A stretch of 18,389 bases of DNA. Origin: a bacterium. Its GTDB lineage: Bacteria > Arandabacterota > Arandabacteria > Arandabacterales > Arandabacteraceae. Both the position numbers and the translations under genes were made by a program. The notes beneath the pieces were generated by a model. The model searched no databases. It was not told where the DNA came from and saw nothing but the letters and a program-made list of their open reading frames with translations. The DNA lies in assembly GCA_025774405.1 (NCBI GenBank), contig JALGWB010000009.1, positions 1-18,389 of the forward strand, written 5' to 3'. Of this stretch, positions 14,642 through 18,389 are shown in pieces; position 1 is the stretch's first letter; every line of letters starts with the position of its first letter.

Positions 14642-14648
14642 CAAGACG

Positions 14649-17075
14649 ATGAGATCGCGGACTTCTGTGGTTGTGGTCCTGCTGATTCTTCTGGCTGCGG
14701 GTGTTGCTTTTAGTGCTATCCCCAAGAAGATCAACTACCAGGGGGTTCTCAAGGATAAGACAACTGGAGAGCCCGTTGTAGGTGTTCAGAGTATGACATT
14801 CCGCATCTATAACACGGCAAGTGGTGGCACAGAGCTCTGGAGCGAATCCCAGGACGTTACGACAGATTCTTCGGGTGTTTTCACAGTAATCCTGGGGAGT
14901 GTGACCCCGATTGATCTGACTTTTGACAATCCAGTCTGGCTTCAAGTAGAGATTGGCGCTGAGATCCTGAGCCCAAGGCGAGAGATTGTAAGTGTGCCAT
15001 TTGCCTATCATGCAGCCAACGCCGATAGCCTCGGTGGAGTTGCTGCTGATGGATATGCAGTTATGAACCACAATCATGATGATCGTTATTTCACTGAAAG
15101 TGAACTCAATGATGCGGGCACCATAAACGATGCTGGCAATCCAGTTGACTGGACAAAACTCAAGAACGTGCCAGCTGATTTCGCTGATGGGATTGATGAT
15201 ATTGGCGGCACAGGTGATGGACATTCACTTGATGCGGCAGATGGCGCTCCGACGGATGTTGTCTATGTTGACAATGACGGTGAGGTTGGTGTCGGGACAA
15301 CTGAGCCCGAAGTGTTGCTTCACGTTCTTGATGGCTCGGCAGTAGCGGTAACACCTGTTGATGGAGCTGAGGTTGTGGTTGAGGATGATGGCAACGCCAG
15401 AATCAATATGCTTACACCGAGTAACAAGAGCTCAGGCGTTGATTTCGGTGATGTTGATGATGCCAATGCTGGCTGGATTCACTATGACAACACCAGTGAC
15501 AGGCTCACGCTGGGTACCGATAATGCTGACAGGCTTACGATTGACGATGACGGTGATGTGGGTGTTGGAACCACGAACCCGGAGGCACCGCTTCACATCT
15601 ACCGTGACGAGAATGGGCAGGCCATCCTCAAAGTTGAGAATCCCAATACAGGCTCAAACTCCGCCGAAAGAATAGATTTCTCAGATGAGAACGGCGATCT
15701 GGCTTACATCATCGCCTACGATGAAGGACACTCGAATTATCCTGCGTCCATGCTGATTGCCAACAATCGTCCCGGCGGCAATATCAGACTGCGGACGGCT
15801 GCGACTGACAGACTTTACATAAGCAATTCGGGAAAGATTGGAATAGGCACAATATCACCCGCTGAGAAGCTCCATGTGGCAGGTGACATAAGGCTTGATA
15901 CCGGTGGTGGTATAAGCTTTGGCAGTGACAATACAAGACTCTACCAGGCAGGTACCGATCTTGTCATGACTTCAAGTGATGATGTTAACCTCTATCCATC
16001 TGATGATGTCTATGTCGGTAAGGCTGGCAGCAGCTACTGGATGAGGATAGATAACGATAATGAAGTGCTGTCCGCCGGGTCTCTATCGCCTGATACTGAC
16101 ACTCGCATCTATGTTAATCCGAATGGCAAGAGCAAAGGCATAAAGGTCGAGGATGGTGCGGGTACGAGCGCATATTCCATATACTCATCCTGGGCAGGCT
16201 CGAGTGCAGGCGCAGCCATCCTTGCCAAAAATAATGGCAGCGGTGGCGACGCCATCCAGGCTCTGGCTGACGGATCAGGTAGAAGTGCAATCTATGCAAG
16301 GGGCAGCTCGGGGATCGATTACGCAATTTATGCGAACGATAATGGTGCCACCTACGCCGGCTATTTCGGAGGAAGACTGAAGGTTTACCATTCGGGTAGC
16401 GATATTAACTTCGCAATCCACGCAGAGAACACTAACGCAACTGGAACTGCGCTTTTCGCTGCTGGTGAAGGTCAAGTCGGCTACTACCTGACCGGTGGAG
16501 AAGGTGCTGCAATTACAGGTTATGATATCGGGCTCTACGTGCGCGCCAATCGAACAGGCAACAATGGTCAGGCGGCAATCTATACTTACATCGGGACAGG
16601 CCAATCGGTGAGAGTCAACTACATGTCAAGCGGCGGGACCCACTACAAGATCAATGGTGACGGGACCGTGGCAAGTGTGATGGAAACCCGCCGGGGCCGA
16701 AGAACCCTTATTGCTCCTGAAAGTCCTGAAGCCTGGATCGATGACTACGGAAGCGGTGAGATAGTGGGCGGCAGGTCTCATATCGAACTCGATCCAACCT
16801 ATCTTGACTGTGTAACCATAAGTGAGAAATACCCAATGAAAGTCTTTGTCCAACTTACTTCGCCCATGACCAGTCAGTTCTATGTTGAAAAAGGCACAAC
16901 CGGTTTCGACGTGATAGTAACCGGTGAGGGTGCGGAAAGCGTAAATGCCACCTTCGACTGGAGAGTCGTTGCCAAGTGGAAGAATTACGAACATGTGCGG
17001 TTCGAGCTTGCTGAGGAATCTGAGAAGGAAACGATGCTTCCCGTCGAAGCATCTCAAGAATCCATTGGTGAATAG
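14649..17075 (+). CDS. Secreted tail-fibre-like structural protein with GVGTT..P..LHV repeats
   Basis: This 808-residue protein has a signal peptide (residues 1-22, VAFS then AIPKKINYQG). Residues about 24-125 are the N-terminal module seen in many secreted FCB proteins: KINYQGVLKD, MTFRIYN, GTELWSE, a V-x-LGS strand and SVPFAYHAANADSLGG. Residues 140-147 are NHNHDDRY, a motif typical of phage tail-fibre shafts. Three GVGTT/GIGT-x-x-P...LHV motifs follow at residues 214, 305 and 398, as in intramolecular-chaperone-type tail fibres and their host homologues. Residues about 480-680 are Gly/Ala/Tyr-rich repeats (AIYARG, AIYAND, AIHAEN, GYYLTGG) suggesting a beta-stacked, probably trimeric fibre. 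Residues about 705-790 form a conserved-looking end domain with TFDWRVVAKWKNYEHVRFE. No peptidase motif was recognised. It is probably an extracellular fibre or adhesin (inference); no phage genes surround it. Confidence 0.8.
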   Translation: MRSRTSVVVVLLILLAAGVAFSAIPKKINYQGVLKDKTTGEPVVGVQSMTFRIYNTASGGTELWSESQDVTTDSSGVFTVILGSVTPIDLTFDNPVWLQVEIGAEILSPRREIVSVPFAYHAANADSLGGVAADGYAVMNHNHDDRYFTESELNDAGTINDAGNPVDWTKLKNVPADFADGIDDIGGTGDGHSLDAADGAPTDVVYVDNDGEVGVGTTEPEVLLHVLDGSAVAVTPVDGAEVVVEDDGNARINMLTPSNKSSGVDFGDVDDANAGWIHYDNTSDRLTLGTDNADRLTIDDDGDVGVGTTNPEAPLHIYRDENGQAILKVENPNTGSNSAERIDFSDENGDLAYIIAYDEGHSNYPASMLIANNRPGGNIRLRTAATDRLYISNSGKIGIGTISPAEKLHVAGDIRLDTGGGISFGSDNTRLYQAGTDLVMTSSDDVNLYPSDDVYVGKAGSSYWMRIDNDNEVLSAGSLSPDTDTRIYVNPNGKSKGIKVEDGAGTSAYSIYSSWAGSSAGAAILAKNNGSGGDAIQALADGSGRSAIYARGSSGIDYAIYANDNGATYAGYFGGRLKVYHSGSDINFAIHAENTNATGTALFAAGEGQVGYYLTGGEGAAITGYDIGLYVRANRTGNNGQAAIYTYIGTGQSVRVNYMSSGGTHYKINGDGTVASVMETRRGRRTLIAPESPEAWIDDYGSGEIVGGRSHIELDPTYLDCVTISEKYPMKVFVQLTSPMTSQFYVEKGTTGFDVIVTGEGAESVNATFDWRVVAKWKNYEHVRFELAEESEKETMLPVEASQESIGE
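15288..15860 (+). repeat. Three GVGTT-type fibre motifs
   Basis: GVGTTEP (15288-15308), GVGTTNP (15561-15581) and GIGTISP (15840-15860) are each followed by LH(V/I). They are spaced 273 and 279 bases and mark repeated fibre segments of about 92 residues. Confidence 0.75.
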
Positions 17076-17081
17076 ATCAAG

Positions 17082-17104
17082 ATGGTGATGCTATCTGACA
17101 CCAT
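17082..17104 (+). other. Small hairpin between two secreted-protein genes
   Basis: ATGGTG (17082-17087) and CACCAT (17099-17104) form a perfect 6-bp stem with an 11-base loop in the 55-base gap. No T run follows, so it is unlikely to be a strong terminator; the two genes may be co-transcribed. Confidence 0.25.
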
Positions 17105-17116
17105 GAGGATACCTTT

Positions 17117-17124
17117 GAGGGGAG
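17117..17124 (+). promoter_or_regulatory. Ribosome binding site for the FN3-repeat gene
   Basis: GAGGGGAG ends 6 bases before the ATG at 17131. Confidence 0.75.
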
Positions 17125-17130
17125 CTTAAT

Positions 17131-18389
17131 ATGAGGAAACCCAGATCGGCTTCTTGGGCTTTGGTTACAACGATGATGTGGGCCATCGCTTTTCTGCCAA
17201 GAGCCGCACCCTCGCTGGCAGAAAGTGGGATTGCAAGTGATGTAATTGGAGCTGGTGGTGGTGATACCCAGAGCAGCTCCTATATGGTATCGGGCACACT
17301 TGGACAGGGAGTGGTTGGTGAGGTGGCATCCTCTGTGAGTTTCGGTCTTACAGATGGCTTCTGGGGTGTGGCGAGGCTTGCGGGTCGAACCCCCGGAGAT
17401 ACCATCCCGCCTGGAGATGTAACTGACTTCGTTGTCTTGCCACTTGATACGGCAAATTCACTTCAGTGGAGAAACCCTGGCGATGGTGATTTCGCCGGTA
17501 CCCTCATTCGGTACTCCACCGCGGACTTCCCTGTAACCCCCACAGACGGGCAGGCTGTTGAGAATGGGCAGAACGGTATCTTCTACAACGCACCAGGTTC
17601 AAGCGAGGCTTTCACCCACACTGGGCTCGTCAATGGTACAACCTACTACTACACAGCTTTTGCTTTCGATGTTGCGGTTAACCATGCAGCAGGGGTAAGT
17701 GACAGCGCTACACCTTTTGATGGAATCCCACCTGCACCTGTTGCATTCGGTACAGTAACACCAGGTGACACGGCTGTCACTTTAAGGTGGACAAACCCAG
17801 CAGATGCTGACTTTGTCCACACTCTTATCCGTTATTCAACAAGTAGCTATCCCACAGGATCCTCAGATGGCCTGCTTGTTGAGAATGGCAATGACGGTCG
17901 CTTCCCGAATAGTCCTGCAAGCATTGACAGTTTCACCCACTCGGGGCTCACCAACGGTACCACGTATTACTATGCGGCGTTTGCGGCAGATGAGGTGGCC
18001 AACTATTCGATGGGTGATACAATCAGTGCAGTGCCTGCGGATGAAACACCACCATCAGCAGTCGGCTCCTTCGATGCAACTGCGACAGCCGACGGCTCGA
18101 TAACGCTAAGCTGGACAAATCCATCTGAAAGCGACTTCACAGGAGCCCTGGTCAGGTACTCAACCAGTGTCTTTCCGGTTTCACCCGAAGACGGCCTGCC
18201 TGTTGAGAATGGCAATGGGGGCCGCTTCCCGAATGAACCCGCAAGTATTGATAGTTTTGTGCATGAGTACCTGGTAACCGATCAGACTTACTATTATACC
18301 ATCTACGCCTATGATGAGGTTCCCAATTACTCTGAAGGTGTCACTGCCGAGGCCACATCGAACGATGTGACTGGCCCGGAGCTCACACT
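17131..18389 (+). CDS. Secreted protein with tandem fibronectin type III repeats, 3' partial
   Basis: The frame is open from the ATG at 17131 to the window end (419 codons plus 2 bases), so the C-terminus is missing. Residues 1-30 look like a signal peptide (hydrophobic ALVTTMMWAIAFL, then APSLA before ESG). Residues about 31-80 are a short module (SDVIGAGGGDTQSSSYMVSG, TLGQGVVGE, FGLTDGFWG) often found at the start of secreted FCB proteins. From residue 93 there are three FN3-like domains. Each begins with PP or its equivalent and carries LxW-x-NP, a D-F-x-x-x-L-(I/V)-RYST strand, a GxxVENG-x-x-G insert and a (T/Q)TYYYxxxAxD strand; a fourth may start at the window edge. Likely extracellular and structural or binding; no enzyme domain is visible. 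It sits 55 bases after the tail-fibre-like gene, probably in the same transcript. A C-terminal sorting domain beyond the window is a reasonable expectation. Confidence 0.82.
   Translation, partial: MRKPRSASWALVTTMMWAIAFLPRAAPSLAESGIASDVIGAGGGDTQSSSYMVSGTLGQGVVGEVASSVSFGLTDGFWGVARLAGRTPGDTIPPGDVTDFVVLPLDTANSLQWRNPGDGDFAGTLIRYSTADFPVTPTDGQAVENGQNGIFYNAPGSSEAFTHTGLVNGTTYYYTAFAFDVAVNHAAGVSDSATPFDGIPPAPVAFGTVTPGDTAVTLRWTNPADADFVHTLIRYSTSSYPTGSSDGLLVENGNDGRFPNSPASIDSFTHSGLTNGTTYYYAAFAADEVANYSMGDTISAVPADETPPSAVGSFDATATADGSITLSWTNPSESDFTGALVRYSTSVFPVSPEDGLPVENGNGGRFPNEPASIDSFVHEYLVTDQTYYYTIYAYDEVPNYSEGVTAEATSNDVTGPELT
17407..18389 (+). repeat. Tandem FN3 repeats with a 321-base period
   Basis: The ProPro codons that open units 1, 2 and 3 begin at 17407, 17728 and 18049, exactly 321 bases apart. 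The VENG-insert Glu codons lie at 17560, 17881 and 18205. Units 2 and 3 are nearly identical in DNA around the insert (GTTGAGAATGGCAATG at 17878 and 18202, and CGCTTCCCGAAT in both), which indicates a recent duplication or gene conversion. Confidence 0.85.

Larger units (their letters stand above)
14383..14648. other. Rest of the divergent intergenic region
   Basis: Apart from the promoter-like pair at 14473-14500 and the ribosome site at 14638-14641, I see no gene, RNA or repeat here. Short open frames crossing it have no family-like sequence. Confidence 0.5.

Noticed and set aside
14613..15224. 203-codon minus-strand frame across the divergent region and the tail-fibre gene start
   Set aside because: It is antisense to a clear signal peptide and INYQG module and shows no domain or start signal of its own.
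14649..18389. Prophage remnant, from the tail-fibre motifs
   Set aside because: The proteins have signal peptides and bacterial surface modules, and no capsid, terminase, integrase or lysis gene is visible.
17407..18389. CRISPR-like or simple tandem repeat
   Set aside because: The 321-base period corresponds to whole FN3 domains in one open frame.

Overview
This window is dense bacterial DNA of moderate GC. No rRNA, tRNA, CRISPR array, transposase or integrase was recognised. The gene content points to a lineage of the Fibrobacteres-Chlorobi-Bacteroidetes (FCB) type or a related uncultivated candidate phylum. The pointers are a giant multi-domain secreted protein ending in an NYPNPF / FlgD-like C-terminal sorting-type domain, a PorV/PorQ-like outer-membrane protein, a secreted protein with an INYQG N-terminus and GVGTT..P..LHV repeats, and a secreted protein with tandem fibronectin type III domains. 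The species cannot be named from the sequence alone.

Layout. (1) Bases 1-13621 are one tightly packed plus-strand gene string, probably a single operon whose promoter lies upstream of the window. It encodes a >2425-residue surface protein (5' end missing), a PorV-like barrel with TPR repeats, a membrane-bound SpoIIE/RsbU-type PP2C phosphatase, a STAS + HATPase (RsbW-like) fusion, a stand-alone STAS protein (RsbV-like) and a soluble GAF-PAS histidine kinase. Four of the five junctions overlap and the fifth has a 10-base gap. (2) Bases 13742-14257 carry a minus-strand rubrerythrin-like ferritin-fold gene, convergent with the operon. (3) Bases 14258-14648 are a 391-base divergent intergenic region with an 11-bp perfect inverted repeat and a plausible sigma-70-type promoter. 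(4) Bases 14649-18389 hold two more plus-strand secreted proteins: a tail-fibre-like protein and a FN3-repeat protein that runs off the window.

How the genes may work together (inference). The giant protein looks like a type IX-like secretion cargo, and the PorV-like protein is a candidate shuttle or outer-membrane partner. The phosphatase, kinase and antagonist trio has the parts list of a partner-switching circuit (RsbU-RsbW-RsbV type). Its strict co-directional, overlapping arrangement with the secretion pair suggests that surface-protein deployment is tied to that circuit. No sigma factor or response regulator is present, so the output is unknown.

The most unusual raw-sequence signal is an extremely C-poor, G+T-rich island (about 715-1500) inside the giant gene. 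It coincides with three of five Ig-like repeats, while the following two repeats of the same family use ordinary codons.
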